From NCBI GenBank assembly GCA_022769665.1, contig JALEIR010000028.1:1-64000 (forward strand): DNA of 64,000 nt, read 5' to 3'. Made by a program: the position numbers and the translations under genes. The stretch comes from Lachnospiraceae bacterium (GTDB lineage: Bacteria > Bacillota > Clostridia > Lachnospirales > Lachnospiraceae). Under the pieces are notes generated by a model. The model was not told the origin of the DNA and made no database searches. It was given only the letters and a program-made list of their open reading frames with translations. This document shows positions 1-8,675 of this stretch, piece by piece. Every line of letters begins with the position of its first letter. Position 1 is the stretch's first letter.

Positions 1-1099
1 ACCATCTGTCTCGGAAACTGAATACGCAATGATGATTGTTTCCGTAGAGTCCGAAGTATTTTCCCGGATTCTCCAGGATTCTTTCCTTCACTGTAAAAGG
101 TCCCATGGGGCTGTCGCTTTCCATACTGACAATCTCCGCACTGTGAAAACCGTACTTCGCCGTTCCCTCCTCATCCACCTGCCAGTTGGAGCAATAAGTA
201 TAATAATACTTATCTTGGGTCTTGTGGATTCCCGAGTCCTCAAAAAGGTAAGGTACATCGATTCTCTGCGGTTTTCCCTTGATGCTGATCATGTCGTCTC
301 CAAGCTCCACCACCCTTGCCGTGCCGGGATCAGCCACTTTCCCTTCGGGAATTCCGCCGCCGAAATACAGATAAGCCCTTCCGTCGTCATCCACCAAAAC
401 TGCCGGATCGAACAGCCATGTCACATCAGCACAGTTCGGTGTCTTTCTGGAAATCAGCGCCTCCCCCAAAGGGTCTGTAAATGGTCCTGTGGGGCTGTCG
501 GACTGCAATACTCCGATGCCTCCCCCATTGTCCGCAAAGTATAGGAAGAACTGCACTTTGCCATCAACTTCCTTCCAGGCTGCCGCAGGCGCCCAGGAGT
601 TGTGCGCCCATTTTGCGGCACCATCCTGTCCTGCCACCACAATGCTGCCATGGTCGGTAAAATTCACCATGTCATCTGTAGATACCACGTTGAGGCTGCG
701 GATTTTGCCGTAGGTATTCTCCGTAATTTCCCCGTCCGCACCGTACTCAAGGGCATCCGCCGTCATATAAATATACACCCTGTCACCGTATACCATGGCA
801 AAGGGGTCTGCCCCAAAGCGCTGTGTCATCACGGGATTGGTATCCTTTCGTCCCTTATAACTCTCCGTATATTTCATACCTTCAAAGCATGTCTCCCGGT
901 CATTCCCTCCCGACTCCTCCATGTCCGCCGGTTGCTTCTTGTCCGGCTCCATTACAGACTTCGGTTCCTCCGACGATGCGAGACAGCTCTCCACCTCCGA
1001 TTCCCTGTTTTTGTCTTCCGACTGTATCCGTGGCTCGCCACAGGCGCACAACCCCAGGCAGAGCCCGGATACCATCAGATAAATTATTCCTTTTTTCAC
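1..1099 (-). CDS. GH43 family lipoprotein (3' end outside window)
   Basis: The visible 366 codons start at a GTG (1099-1097) and run off the left edge. The N-terminus is a lipoprotein signal: two Lys, a hydrophobic stretch and the lipobox LCAC, with Cys19 the lipidated residue, then an acidic Ser/Glu-rich linker of about 60 residues. From about residue 85 a GH43 five-bladed propeller begins (NPVMTQRFGADPFAMVYG, in which the Asp is the expected catalytic base); a second Asp occurs in TWLFDPAVLVDDDGRAYLYF and the acid Glu in YLFEDSG. Predicted role: cell-surface arabinofuranosidase or xylosidase acting on arabinoxylan or arabinan. It is the third gene after the xylanase and the GH43 xylosidase, 19 bp behind the latter, so is probably co-transcribed. 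Any C-terminal carbohydrate-binding domain would be outside the window. The GTG start is chosen because it directly precedes the signal peptide; substrate is not determined. Confidence 0.85.
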   Translation of the reverse strand, partial: MKKGIIYLMVSGLCLGLCACGEPRIQSEDKNRESEVESCLASSEEPKSVMEPDKKQPADMEESGGNDRETCFEGMKYTESYKGRKDTNPVMTQRFGADPFAMVYGDRVYIYMTADALEYGADGEITENTYGKIRSLNVVSTDDMVNFTDHGSIVVAGQDGAAKWAHNSWAPAAAWKEVDGKVQFFLYFADNGGGIGVLQSDSPTGPFTDPLGEALISRKTPNCADVTWLFDPAVLVDDDGRAYLYFGGGIPEGKVADPGTARVVELGDDMISIKGKPQRIDVPYLFEDSGIHKTQDKYYYTYCSNWQVDEEGTAKYGFHSAEIVSMESDSPMGPFTVKERILENPGKYFGLYGNNHHCVFSFRDRW

Positions 1100-1118
1100 G
1101 TCTCTTTCCCTTTTCCCT

Positions 1119-2726
1119 TTACACTGCCAGATAAGAAAAGCTTCCGAAGCAGGCGGCTTCACCGTGATTGTCTTCGTCGGCTACCGCGTACATACCCACG
1201 GTACAACCCACAAACCCTCCTGCAACCTCTGTGGAAAGTGCCCGAATGTCAAGGTCGCCGCAAATCAGTGCCTTTTCTCTGCCGTCGGAATTTTTCGTTT
1301 CAAATTCCAGCTCCACGGACGCCTTCAGTCCATCTACGGTAAGAATCAGTCCCACCGTTTCACCGGCAACGGGTATTACCGCCCTGCTGACCACACTGTC
1401 CTCTCCCGCCTTGCATAAAATAACATCCGCCCGAAGCTGTTCCTTCTCTTCCCTGCAGACCTCCACACGAAGATGATATTCGTTGCTCTGTACCAGTGCG
1501 ATTCCTGCACGCCTTCCCTCTGTGAGATTTGCCGTATTCAGGGATACTGCAGAAACAAACCGATGGTGCTGCTGTCTCACAGCGATATATGCAGGGCTGT
1601 CCTCTTCCTTCAATGTTATTTTACGGAATCCCAGTTTTAACCCCTCCTTGTCCAATGCATACAGGTTTTCACCGGGATTTCTCAGGAAAAGGAACTCGTC
1701 TCCCAACCGGCTCATACCGCCGAACTCATAGGTACGGCTGCTGCCGGGCACACAATTTGCCGTCGTATCATAGGTATCATCCTCCTCAGGATTCCACTCC
1801 GGCAGGTTGATTTCCACCTCATCCGTCAGGATACCCACACCGGGATTCACCACAGGCCAGTCATTCTCCCATACCACCTTGGCCAGAAAGGTCTCCCGTC
1901 CCATGGTGGTATGGCACTCCAGCGGACGCACCGCCAGCATCACCATGTACCACTCTCCGTTCGGAGTCTCTATCATATCCGCATGTCCCACATACTTGAT
2001 GGGATAATCCCTGCCCAGATGTCTGTGAGTCAGTATAGGGTTACAGTAATTGTTTTCATAGGGTCCGAAAATGTTCTTACTTCTGCATACGGTCACCGCA
2101 TGCTCCGGGCCCGTACCTCCCTCGGCGTGCATGATATAATAATAATCGCCTTTTTTATACAGATGGGGACCCTCCGGCCAGGGAATCTGCTTCATTGCCC
2201 CGTTCCAGACATTGTGTACCTCCCCCACCAGCTTCATGTGTTCCACATCCAGTTCCTGAATCCAGATGTAATAATCTCCGTTGTATTTACAGCCGGCGGG
2301 ATTGGGATGGGTGCCGATATAGTAGCACTTTCCGTTCTCGTCAAAGAACAGGCTGGGATCGATTCCGTCTGCCCCTTCCAGATAGTATGGATCTGACCAG
2401 GGACCGGCAGGATTCTCCGCTGTCACAATATAATTGCCGCCGTGGGACACGTTGGTACAGATGACATAATAGGTGCCGTCATGATAACGCATGGTAGGGG
2501 CAAAAAGCCCCTGAGAGTGTCCGGCATTTTGCAGGGGCAGCTGTTCCTGTCTGTGCATGGCATTTCCGATCTGCTCCCAATGCACCAGATCCCTGCTGTG
2601 CATAATGGGCAGTCCCGGAAAATAAGCAAAAGAAGAATTAATCAGATAGTAATCACTTCCCACCGCACAGATGGAAGGGTCGGGATAAAATCCCGGCATA
2701 ATAGGGTTCTTTGCAATCACTGTCAT
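1119..2726 (-). CDS. GH43 beta-xylosidase / alpha-L-arabinofuranosidase, cytoplasmic
   Basis: A 535-residue protein without signal peptide, so cytoplasmic, acting on imported xylo-oligosaccharides. It opens with the GH43 signature NPIMPGFYPDPSI, giving Asp16 as catalytic base; Asp123 in GADGIDPSLFFDENG is the pKa-modulating residue, and Glu185 in PWPEGPHLYKK is the general acid. The propeller covers about residues 5-310, and residues about 340-535 form a C-terminal beta-sandwich of the concanavalin-like type that closes the active site in GH43 xylosidases (the type with subfamily 11/12 character). Length fits that family. It lies 45 bp downstream of the xylanase, so xylanase products and xylosidase are made together. 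Pure xylosidase versus dual xylosidase/arabinofuranosidase activity cannot be told from sequence. Confidence 0.9.
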   Translation of the reverse strand: MTVIAKNPIMPGFYPDPSICAVGSDYYLINSSFAYFPGLPIMHSRDLVHWEQIGNAMHRQEQLPLQNAGHSQGLFAPTMRYHDGTYYVICTNVSHGGNYIVTAENPAGPWSDPYYLEGADGIDPSLFFDENGKCYYIGTHPNPAGCKYNGDYYIWIQELDVEHMKLVGEVHNVWNGAMKQIPWPEGPHLYKKGDYYYIMHAEGGTGPEHAVTVCRSKNIFGPYENNYCNPILTHRHLGRDYPIKYVGHADMIETPNGEWYMVMLAVRPLECHTTMGRETFLAKVVWENDWPVVNPGVGILTDEVEINLPEWNPEEDDTYDTTANCVPGSSRTYEFGGMSRLGDEFLFLRNPGENLYALDKEGLKLGFRKITLKEEDSPAYIAVRQQHHRFVSAVSLNTANLTEGRRAGIALVQSNEYHLRVEVCREEKEQLRADVILCKAGEDSVVSRAVIPVAGETVGLILTVDGLKASVELEFETKNSDGREKALICGDLDIRALSTEVAGGFVGCTVGMYAVADEDNHGEAACFGSFSYLAV

Positions 2727-2771
2727 AGTTTACCTCTTTCCTGCGCACCTTGTAGCGCATTTTATTCCTTC

Positions 2772-4205
2772 TTATTTGTTCTCCGTAGCAAATACATAGA
2801 ATGCCGGCTTCGGTTCGTAATTTTCATCAAACAACAGAGGACACTGTTTCAGACTTCCCGTATTTCCTCCGCCCACATTGGAATGGCTCTGCAGCCAGGA
2901 GTAGTGGTCAACAGTTCCCCAGAAGGTGATTCCGGTTACGGAGATACCCGCCTGACCATTCCGGTTTTTCAGCACATAATACAGAACGTTGTATCTGTCC
3001 TTCTGTTTCTCGTATTCTTCCTTTTTCGCCTCCTCACTGCCGTCGTAGGTATCCCGGGCCTTTAAATCAAACTCCGTTATCTGTACATTCCCCACTACCT
3101 TTGCATATCTCTTCACGGCAAAATCCACGCTGTCCATGGTGGGCGTACTCATATTATAATGCCCCTGCATACCCATGGCCGAAATCCTTGTACCCACACC
3201 GGGCTCGCCCTCCCGCTCCTTAAGCTCAGTCAGCAGTTCAATAATACTATTCATCTTTTGCGGCTCGCACTCATTGTAATCGTTGTAATACAGCTCCAAA
3301 TCTGCAGGCGCATACTTGTTTGCATAAATAAAAGCATTGATAATATACTCATTGCTCTGATAGATATGCCACCAGCTGGAATTGCTTCCGTGTCTGTCCT
3401 CAGAGAGCGATTCGTTCGGATTTTCACTGTCCGTGCGGTAGCCGCCTCCGTCGCTGACTGCCTCGTTCACCACATCCCAGCCGTAAAACATATCCTTATA
3501 CTTACTGTCCTCTCCGGTAAAATGAGTAAGCATGGTACGGATGTACCACTCCAATCTCTTATTCATGGTTTCCTTGTCCACATAGTCTTTATTCTTGTCA
3601 TAGTCTACATGGAAGAACCACTCCGGGGTCTGAGCATGCCACACCAGCACATGCCCTCTCACCTTAATCTGATTGTCGGGATTTGCCTGATTCCAGTCAT
3701 AAACCTTGTCCAACATCCTCTCAGCCAGGGAATAATCCAACTTGGGTACGATGATCGTCTCACCGTTCAGTTCTGCTTCCTCCGTACCGGGACAGAATGT
3801 ACAACTATAACCCACCATGGCATCGGGTTTCAACTCATTTCCGAAGGTAATAGCATTAAAATGGGTAGTGATAATCTCCCAGACTTTCTCATCCTCCAGC
3901 TCCGCTGCCGTGGCAGCACAGCCCACCCGGCACCCCATTGTATTCATCACAGCATCCTTCAAAATCGGTACCTCCTCAGATATGTTTTCTCCGCTCTCAC
4001 CATCGGCGTCAGATGCAGTGCTGTCCTGCACCGGTTCATCCGCAGTTCCTTCCTCACTCAAACTAGTCCCGGAACTTTCCCCGGTACTCTCTTCAGTGTT
4101 CTCCCCCACAGAAGGTGCTCCGGCATCACCGCTTTTTCCACAGCCCGCAAGCACTGATACCGCCATAATTGAAACCACTAAGAAAGCAATTGCCTTTTTT
4201 CTCAT
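2772..4205 (-). CDS. GH10 endo-1,4-beta-xylanase lipoprotein
   Basis: A 477-residue secreted enzyme. The signal peptide ends in the lipobox SVLAGC with Cys22 lipidated, so the enzyme is anchored outside the membrane. Residues 25-80 are a low-complexity Ser/Glu/Gly/Thr tether. The GH10 TIM barrel follows (about 85-477): FNAITFGNELKPDAM, RGHVLVWHAQTPEWFF, acid/base Glu248 in WDVVNEAVSDGG and nucleophile Glu378 in VQITEFDLKAR. It would cut xylan backbone into xylo-oligosaccharides. First gene of a three-gene operon with two GH43 genes. Its promoter has a good -10 (TATAAT) but no recognisable -35, and lies back to back with an AraC-type regulator gene, which fits activator-dependent expression. 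Family assignment is firm; preference for arabinoxylan or glucuronoxylan is unknown. Confidence 0.95.
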   Translation of the reverse strand: MRKKAIAFLVVSIMAVSVLAGCGKSGDAGAPSVGENTEESTGESSGTSLSEEGTADEPVQDSTASDADGESGENISEEVPILKDAVMNTMGCRVGCAATAAELEDEKVWEIITTHFNAITFGNELKPDAMVGYSCTFCPGTEEAELNGETIIVPKLDYSLAERMLDKVYDWNQANPDNQIKVRGHVLVWHAQTPEWFFHVDYDKNKDYVDKETMNKRLEWYIRTMLTHFTGEDSKYKDMFYGWDVVNEAVSDGGGYRTDSENPNESLSEDRHGSNSSWWHIYQSNEYIINAFIYANKYAPADLELYYNDYNECEPQKMNSIIELLTELKEREGEPGVGTRISAMGMQGHYNMSTPTMDSVDFAVKRYAKVVGNVQITEFDLKARDTYDGSEEAKKEEYEKQKDRYNVLYYVLKNRNGQAGISVTGITFWGTVDHYSWLQSHSNVGGGNTGSLKQCPLLFDENYEPKPAFYVFATENK

Positions 4206-4239
4206 TCGCCCAAATCCTCCTGAATGTGATTATATATGG

Positions 4240-4301
4240 ATTATACCGAAACATCCGCCGTATTTCCCTGTATTTTTTGCTGTTTGTCTCCCACATTTTG
4301 C
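4240..4301 (-). promoter_or_regulatory. Xylanase operon promoter with 21-bp-spaced direct repeats
   Basis: On the minus strand the -10 hexamer TATAAT is at 4240-4245. The position 17 bp upstream (4263-4268) does not resemble TTGACA. Just upstream of it two GCAAAA half-sites occur in direct orientation (plus-strand TTTTGC at 4275-4280 and 4296-4301), exactly 21 bp apart. A weak -35 flanked by two-turn direct repeats is the usual layout for an AraC-type activator site. The adjacent AraC gene is the obvious candidate; that is inference. Confidence 0.5.
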
Positions 4302-4312
4302 TTTTTTGGGAA

Positions 4313-4341
4313 TTTACTTTTTATTTATCTGATGCTAAAAT
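4313..4341 (+). promoter_or_regulatory. Promoter of the AraC-type regulator gene
   Basis: TTTACT (4313-4318) and TAAAAT (4336-4341) are separated by 17 bp and lead into a strong Shine-Dalgarno GGAAAGGAGG (4351-4360) six bases before the ATG at 4367. This is a good vegetative promoter; the xylanase operator lies between it and the divergent xylanase promoter. Confidence 0.6.
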
Positions 4342-4366
4342 AAAAGGACAGGAAAGGAGGACAAAA

Positions 4367-5341
4367 ATGTCTTCTGTCAAAAGCACCCCCCCCATTTCGG
4401 AAAATAAGGATTTTTATTATACTGTGAATTCGGACACGGCCCACCCCCGCATTCTGGTGGGTACCGGTCAGGAGCTGGTGCAGTATCGTCAAGATACTTC
4501 CATACGCATATGGTATAACGATTTACCTGTAGATTACGAGACCCACTGGCACACTGCCATGGAAGTCATTATGCCGATGGAAAACTGGTATGAAGCCATC
4601 GTCCGTGATGAAAGTTTTCATATTGTACCCGGAGATATCTTTATGATTCCCCCTGGTGAGATGCACTCCCTGAAAGCCCCCGAGACAGGAAACCGCTTTG
4701 TCTTTCTGTTTGACCTTGCGCCCTTTACCAGACTCCATGGCTTTGCGGGAATCCAGCCTCTCCTGACAAGACCGATTCACCTCACCCGGGCTTCCTATCC
4801 CAACATCTATGATGATGTATATCAGATGATGGTGCAAATGAGAAATGAATATTTTAATAAAAACGAATTTTCGGAACTGACCATCTACTCCCTACTGTTG
4901 AATCTGTTTGTCAAGCTGGGTACCAACCATCTGGACAATATTAATCTCTTCCCCAATATGCGGGTATACAAACAGAAGGAGTACGTGGATAAGTTTAACA
5001 CTGTCATGGATTACATAGACTCCCACTATATGGATGAGTTAAATCTGGACGACATTGCCGCTTCCATCGGCTTCAGCAAATATCATTTTTCCAGACTCTT
5101 CAAGCAGTACACCAACTATACCTTCTGTGCCTATATTACCCACAGAAGAATCAAGGTAGCGGAGGAACTTCTGGAACAGCCTGACCTTTCCATCACGGAG
5201 GTTGCCCTACAGTCCGGTTTTCCAAGCATCTCCACCTTCAACCGGGTATTTAAACAGGCAAAGGACTGCACCCCCAGCGAGTACAGAGAAAAGAACAATC
5301 AATATAACAGAATTTCCAATGTAAAAGTCGATTCACCTTAA
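4367..5341 (+). CDS. AraC-family transcriptional regulator
   Basis: A 324-residue cytoplasmic regulator. An upstream in-frame ATG exists at 4169, but it would add 66 residues reaching across the promoter and into the xylanase gene; the start at 4367 has a near-perfect Shine-Dalgarno. The N-terminal half is a cupin-like sensor (HWHTAMEVIMPMENWYEAIV, then IVPGDIFMIPPGEMHSL). The C-terminal 100 residues hold two helix-turn-helix motifs: DDIAASIGFSKYHFSRLFKQ and ITEVALQSGFPSISTFNRVF, the second being the AraC signature. It is divergent from the xylanase operon and convergent with another GH43 gene, so it most likely activates xylan-degradation genes in response to a sugar. The ligand is unknown. 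A shared bidirectional terminator overlaps its stop codon. Confidence 0.92.
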   Translation: MSSVKSTPPISENKDFYYTVNSDTAHPRILVGTGQELVQYRQDTSIRIWYNDLPVDYETHWHTAMEVIMPMENWYEAIVRDESFHIVPGDIFMIPPGEMHSLKAPETGNRFVFLFDLAPFTRLHGFAGIQPLLTRPIHLTRASYPNIYDDVYQMMVQMRNEYFNKNEFSELTIYSLLLNLFVKLGTNHLDNINLFPNMRVYKQKEYVDKFNTVMDYIDSHYMDELNLDDIAASIGFSKYHFSRLFKQYTNYTFCAYITHRRIKVAEELLEQPDLSITEVALQSGFPSISTFNRVFKQAKDCTPSEYREKNNQYNRISNVKVDSP

Positions 5342-5360
5342 TGAAGGCGAACCGACTTTT
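5323..5360. terminator. Bidirectional rho-independent terminator
   Basis: A 17-bp stem (AAAAGTCGATTCACCTT pairing with AAGGCGAACCGACTTTT, allowing G-U pairs) with a 4-base loop, flanked by A- and T-runs on both sides. It serves the AraC gene on plus, overlapping its stop codon, and the GH43 gene ending at 5362 on minus. Confidence 0.85.
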
Positions 5361-5361
5361 T

Positions 5362-6942
5362 CTATTCCTCATATTTATATTCAAAATTCGTGAAGGTGGC
5401 GGAACCTCCGATCCGTTTCGTGGAAAAAACAGCCAAACCGCATCGGCAGCCTGCAAAATGATCCAGGCCGAAATAAAGCTTATGCCCTTTTCCCACTCTT
5501 CTCCATTTTCCGCCTTCTCTGGGCTCTCTGTAGGAAAAAAATACCGTGTCCGCACCCTTTGAAAAGTCAACCTCCATTCTCAGTCTGACTTTCGGTGAAA
5601 CCAGATTGATTTCCTCCGAAATCACTCCCGGCATATAGTCCGGAATCGTGGTATTTCTGTTCTTCTCCGTGTCCTCCCGCTCCATCATCACCAGATAATA
5701 TCTTCGCAATTCCCTGGTCACCGCCAGCATACCGTAACAGCCCTGTAAGGCGCAGATTCCGGCAAAATCACCCTCACTCAAGTCTGAGGCATCCACCGTC
5801 ACCTCTGCACAGCTTTTCGGGAAAAACATCCTCTGAGTCAGCGTATTCACTGCCTGAGTCACATTTGTACAGAGTTTTCCCGTGATTATCGTCAATCCAC
5901 CGGCCCCCGAAATTTTCCACAACCCGGGAGTTGGCTCATGATTCCACTGCCACTGCTGTTTTAATCGGCAATGCCCCTCATCATCCGTCACATATGAAAA
6001 ATCATCGGAGCAATACAGGGGTTGATACTCATAGTGGGGTCTGTTGTCCGGATTTTCTACCACAGCCGGGACCTTCCCCTCCCTGCCAAATATGGGAAAA
6101 TCACCGTCCCAGCTCACCGGAACCAGCACCGGGCTCCTGCCTGCCGCGCCTCTGTCCTGCATGAGAATACCGTACCATCTGCCGTCGTTTGTGTCCACAA
6201 GACCGCCCTGGGCAATACCGTTGTTGGCAAATCCCAGATTGTCATCCAGCACCTGACCTCCCCGGAACTCTCCATCCAGAGAATCACAGGAAAAACACAT
6301 CTGTGCTCTCCGTCCGCTGCCGTTCTTTGGCCAGTGAACCGTGAACAGATAATACCGATTGTTAATTTTTTGAAAATGAGTGCCCTCATATCCCAGCCAC
6401 ACATCATCGTCTTCTTCCACGAGCAGCTTTCTTAAGAAGCCGCCGGGTTTCAGACCGCTCAAATCAGGAAGCAGTTCCCGAATCCAGAGTTCCCTGTGTC
6501 CAAACACCAGATAAACCCTGTCATCATCGTCAAAAAACAATGCGCCGTGATGGAAATAGAAATCGATGCACTTACTCTCCCACGGCCCCTCAACACTGTC
6601 CGCGGAATAAAAGTAAGTCTTACATGTCTCCTTCGCCGCAAAGCTCACGTAAAACCGTCCTTTGTAATACTTTAATGAGCCTGCCCACATACCGTAGCCA
6701 TAATTGCTGCGCTCGTTGGTCATCCGCGCCTCTTCCGTTCCCTCGAAGGTGTCAAAGACGTAGCTTGCAATCTCCCAGTTCAGCAAATCGTAAGAGCGCA
6801 GAATCACAGCGCCCGGCAGAAAGTGAAAGGTGGAGCTGAGCATGTAATAAACATCTCCCACTCTTATCACATCCGGATCCGGATAATCTGCCCTGATGAC
6901 CGGATTATTCTTTTTCACCAAGTTACTGTCTGTTCTCCTCAT
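5362..6942 (-). CDS. GH43 family protein with altered active-site residue, cytoplasmic
   Basis: A 526-residue protein with no signal peptide. Residues about 12-320 are a GH43 propeller (NPVIRADYPDPDVIRVG, base Asp22; general acid Glu186 in WLGYEGTHF) and about 340-526 a C-terminal beta-sandwich. Along its length it is a paralogue of the GH43 half of the fusion protein encoded at 30650-33679, including the tail motif DFAGICALQGCYGMLAVTR against DYAGICVLQSCYGFVGVTR. At the position where that paralogue has Asp (YHDCSLLFDDDD), this protein has His132 (FHHGALFFDDDD); the codons read CAT CAC GGC GCA. The Asp normally tunes the pKa of the acid Glu, so the protein may be slow, have changed specificity, or act as a sugar-binding homologue. 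It starts 131 bp after the exporter operon and could be read from it or from its own promoter. Confidence 0.85.
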   Translation of the reverse strand: MRRTDSNLVKKNNPVIRADYPDPDVIRVGDVYYMLSSTFHFLPGAVILRSYDLLNWEIASYVFDTFEGTEEARMTNERSNYGYGMWAGSLKYYKGRFYVSFAAKETCKTYFYSADSVEGPWESKCIDFYFHHGALFFDDDDRVYLVFGHRELWIRELLPDLSGLKPGGFLRKLLVEEDDDVWLGYEGTHFQKINNRYYLFTVHWPKNGSGRRAQMCFSCDSLDGEFRGGQVLDDNLGFANNGIAQGGLVDTNDGRWYGILMQDRGAAGRSPVLVPVSWDGDFPIFGREGKVPAVVENPDNRPHYEYQPLYCSDDFSYVTDDEGHCRLKQQWQWNHEPTPGLWKISGAGGLTIITGKLCTNVTQAVNTLTQRMFFPKSCAEVTVDASDLSEGDFAGICALQGCYGMLAVTRELRRYYLVMMEREDTEKNRNTTIPDYMPGVISEEINLVSPKVRLRMEVDFSKGADTVFFSYREPREGGKWRRVGKGHKLYFGLDHFAGCRCGLAVFSTKRIGGSATFTNFEYKYEE

Positions 6943-6974
6943 ATTTCAAAAACCTCAATTTTTTTTCACGGACG

Positions 6975-7050
6975 GCGATTCCGGCCTCCCGCACCCGGTA
7001 TCTCAGTTCCCCTCAGCCTGTTCTTTGCCATACTGCGATTCCGATCTCCC
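6975..7050. repeat. 16-bp near-identical direct repeat upstream of GH43 gene
   Basis: The 16-base word GCGATTCCGGCCTCCC (6975-6990) recurs with two changes as GCGATTCCGATCTCCC (7035-7050), 60 bp away, in the gap between the ABC ATPase stop and the GH43 start. No terminator with a T-run was seen in this gap. It may be a regulator site for the GH43 gene or a chance duplication. Confidence 0.4.
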
Positions 7051-7072
7051 GCTGCAGGGAAACGAGTTATCC

Positions 7073-7957
7073 CTACTCCTCCGGCCTGGAAATCACAACC
7101 TTGCCGTCGTGCAGACCAATACACACTTTATTGTCCTTCAGATGCAGCTCCTCCATGAGCTCCGCAGGAATCTGTACACGTCCTGCCCGGTCCACAATGG
7201 CATATTCGTCCTGTGTCTCCTCCTGCCGCCAGTCGATGTTGCTCTCCTGCAACCTGTCGGCATAAGCCTCCTTCAACACACGCTCACTGCTGATTTTACC
7301 GTCCCGGATTGCCACAACGCGCTTTACTTTTCTGGACAAAGCCACATCATGAGTTACGATGAGAATAGTCTGCCCATTCTTATTCAGCTCCGTAAATACG
7401 TCAAAGATATAGTTTGCCGTCTTCATATCCACACTTCCCGTGGGTTCATCCGCCAACAGCAGTTGGGGGGAATTTGCCAGCGCGATGGCGATAGCTACCC
7501 TCTGCTGCTCGCCGCCGGAGAGCATATTCATCCGGCTGTACTTCTTATGCGCCATACCCACCATCTCCAGAAGCTCCGTTGCCTTGCTTTTTTTCTTTCC
7601 GGTGCTCGACAGGCTCATGGGAAGCATGACATTTTCCAGCACGGTCAGGTAGGGCAGAAGATTCCGCCCGTTATTCTGCCAGACAAAGCCCACCGTGTCC
7701 CTCTTGTACAGCACAAGCTCCTTCTCCGTCATGGTAAAAAGATTTTTGCCACCCACCGTCAGAGACCCGGCGCTGGGTCTGTCCAGACCGCCTATCATGT
7801 TCAGGAAGGTGGATTTACCGCTTCCGCTGTTTCCGATGATGGCGGTCAGTTCTCCTTCCTCCACCGTAAGATCCAACCCCTGCAGTGCCAGCACCTCCGT
7901 CTGCTTGGTCTTATATATTTTTACCAGACCGTCCGCCTGTATCATTGCCTGCGGCAT
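7073..7957 (-). CDS. ABC exporter ATP-binding protein with C-terminal AbrB-like domain
   Basis: A 294-residue ATPase of the LolD/MacB type. Walker A is GNSGSGKST (42-50), the signature LSGGEQQRVAIAIAL (146-160), Walker B LLLADEPTG and the switch His in VTHD. Unlike its neighbour it does not stop after the ATPase fold: residues about 251-294 (DRAGRVQIPAELMEELHL and the following strand VCIGLHDGKVVISRPEE) look like a swapped-hairpin AbrB/SpoVT half-domain, normally a DNA-binding or dimerisation unit. It is the last gene of the exporter operon, 2 bp after the first ATPase, so the two probably form a heterodimer on the single permease. The tail could promote dimerisation or couple transport to gene control; this is not known. 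Confidence 0.9.
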   Translation of the reverse strand: MPQAMIQADGLVKIYKTKQTEVLALQGLDLTVEEGELTAIIGNSGSGKSTFLNMIGGLDRPSAGSLTVGGKNLFTMTEKELVLYKRDTVGFVWQNNGRNLLPYLTVLENVMLPMSLSSTGKKKSKATELLEMVGMAHKKYSRMNMLSGGEQQRVAIAIALANSPQLLLADEPTGSVDMKTANYIFDVFTELNKNGQTILIVTHDVALSRKVKRVVAIRDGKISSERVLKEAYADRLQESNIDWRQEETQDEYAIVDRAGRVQIPAELMEELHLKDNKVCIGLHDGKVVISRPEE

Positions 7958-7959
7958 AT

Positions 7960-8661
7960 CTACTCCTCCTCATCGCGGTGAACCTGCATTCCGCCTTCCA
8001 GTTCAATAATCATGTCTCCGGCATCCATCAGCCCCACATCATGGGTGGTCATCAGAATGGTGATTCCCTCTTTTCTGGTCATCTCCTGAAACAGCTTCAC
8101 AACCTGCGCCGCCATGGCGCTGTCCAACTCCGCAGTAGGCTCATCCGCCAGAATCAGTTTGGGGCTGTGGGCGATTGCCCTGGCGATTGCAACACGCTGC
8201 TGTTCACCACCGGACATCTCCGCCGGCATATGGCGGGCACGATTTCCAAGCCCCACCATGCCCAGACACTCTTCCACTCTCTTGTCTCTCTCTCTACCTG
8301 CGTGGATTCCGGCAAGGCGCATGGAGAATTCCACATTCTGGAAAGCATTCATGGTTGGAATCAGGGACACCGCCTGGAACACAAAGCCCATGTCCCTGCG
8401 CCTCAAATTCTCCCTCTCTCTGTCGGACATCCTTACCAGAGGGCATCCGTTGATGCTCACCGCGCCGGATGTAGGGCGGTCAAGGGCTCCGATAATATTC
8501 ATCAGCGTCGTCTTTCCTGAGCCGGAACGCCCCTTCAGGATTGCCAGGTTCCCCCGGGGAACGGAAACATTAATATCCTTTAACGCTTGAAATTCGCCCC
8601 CCGGCACGGGAAAAATCCTGTTCACCCCTTCTACTTCTATCACATAATTCTTCTCACTCAT
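7960..8661 (-). CDS. ABC exporter ATP-binding protein (LolD/MacB type)
   Basis: A 233-residue cytoplasmic ATPase: Walker A GRSGSGKTT, Q-loop in GFVFQAVSLIP, signature MSGGEQQRVAIARAI, Walker B LILADEPTAELD and switch His in TTHD. Length is standard for ATPases paired with FtsX-type permeases. It sits 14 bp after the permease and 2 bp before the second ATPase. These systems couple ATP hydrolysis to mechanical movement of extracytoplasmic domains rather than to passage through the membrane, and commonly export peptides, lipoproteins or antimicrobials. The substrate here is not indicated. Confidence 0.93.
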   Translation of the reverse strand: MSEKNYVIEVEGVNRIFPVPGGEFQALKDINVSVPRGNLAILKGRSGSGKTTLMNIIGALDRPTSGAVSINGCPLVRMSDRERENLRRRDMGFVFQAVSLIPTMNAFQNVEFSMRLAGIHAGRERDKRVEECLGMVGLGNRARHMPAEMSGGEQQRVAIARAIAHSPKLILADEPTAELDSAMAAQVVKLFQEMTRKEGITILMTTHDVGLMDAGDMIIELEGGMQVHRDEEE

Positions 8662-8675
8662 ACCGTTCCTCCGGT

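Noticed and set aside
4169-4366. N-terminal extension of the AraC regulator with a hydrophobic stretch
   Set aside because: It would start inside the xylanase gene and cover the divergent promoter; the ATG at 4367 has a near-perfect ribosome-binding site and begins where family similarity starts.
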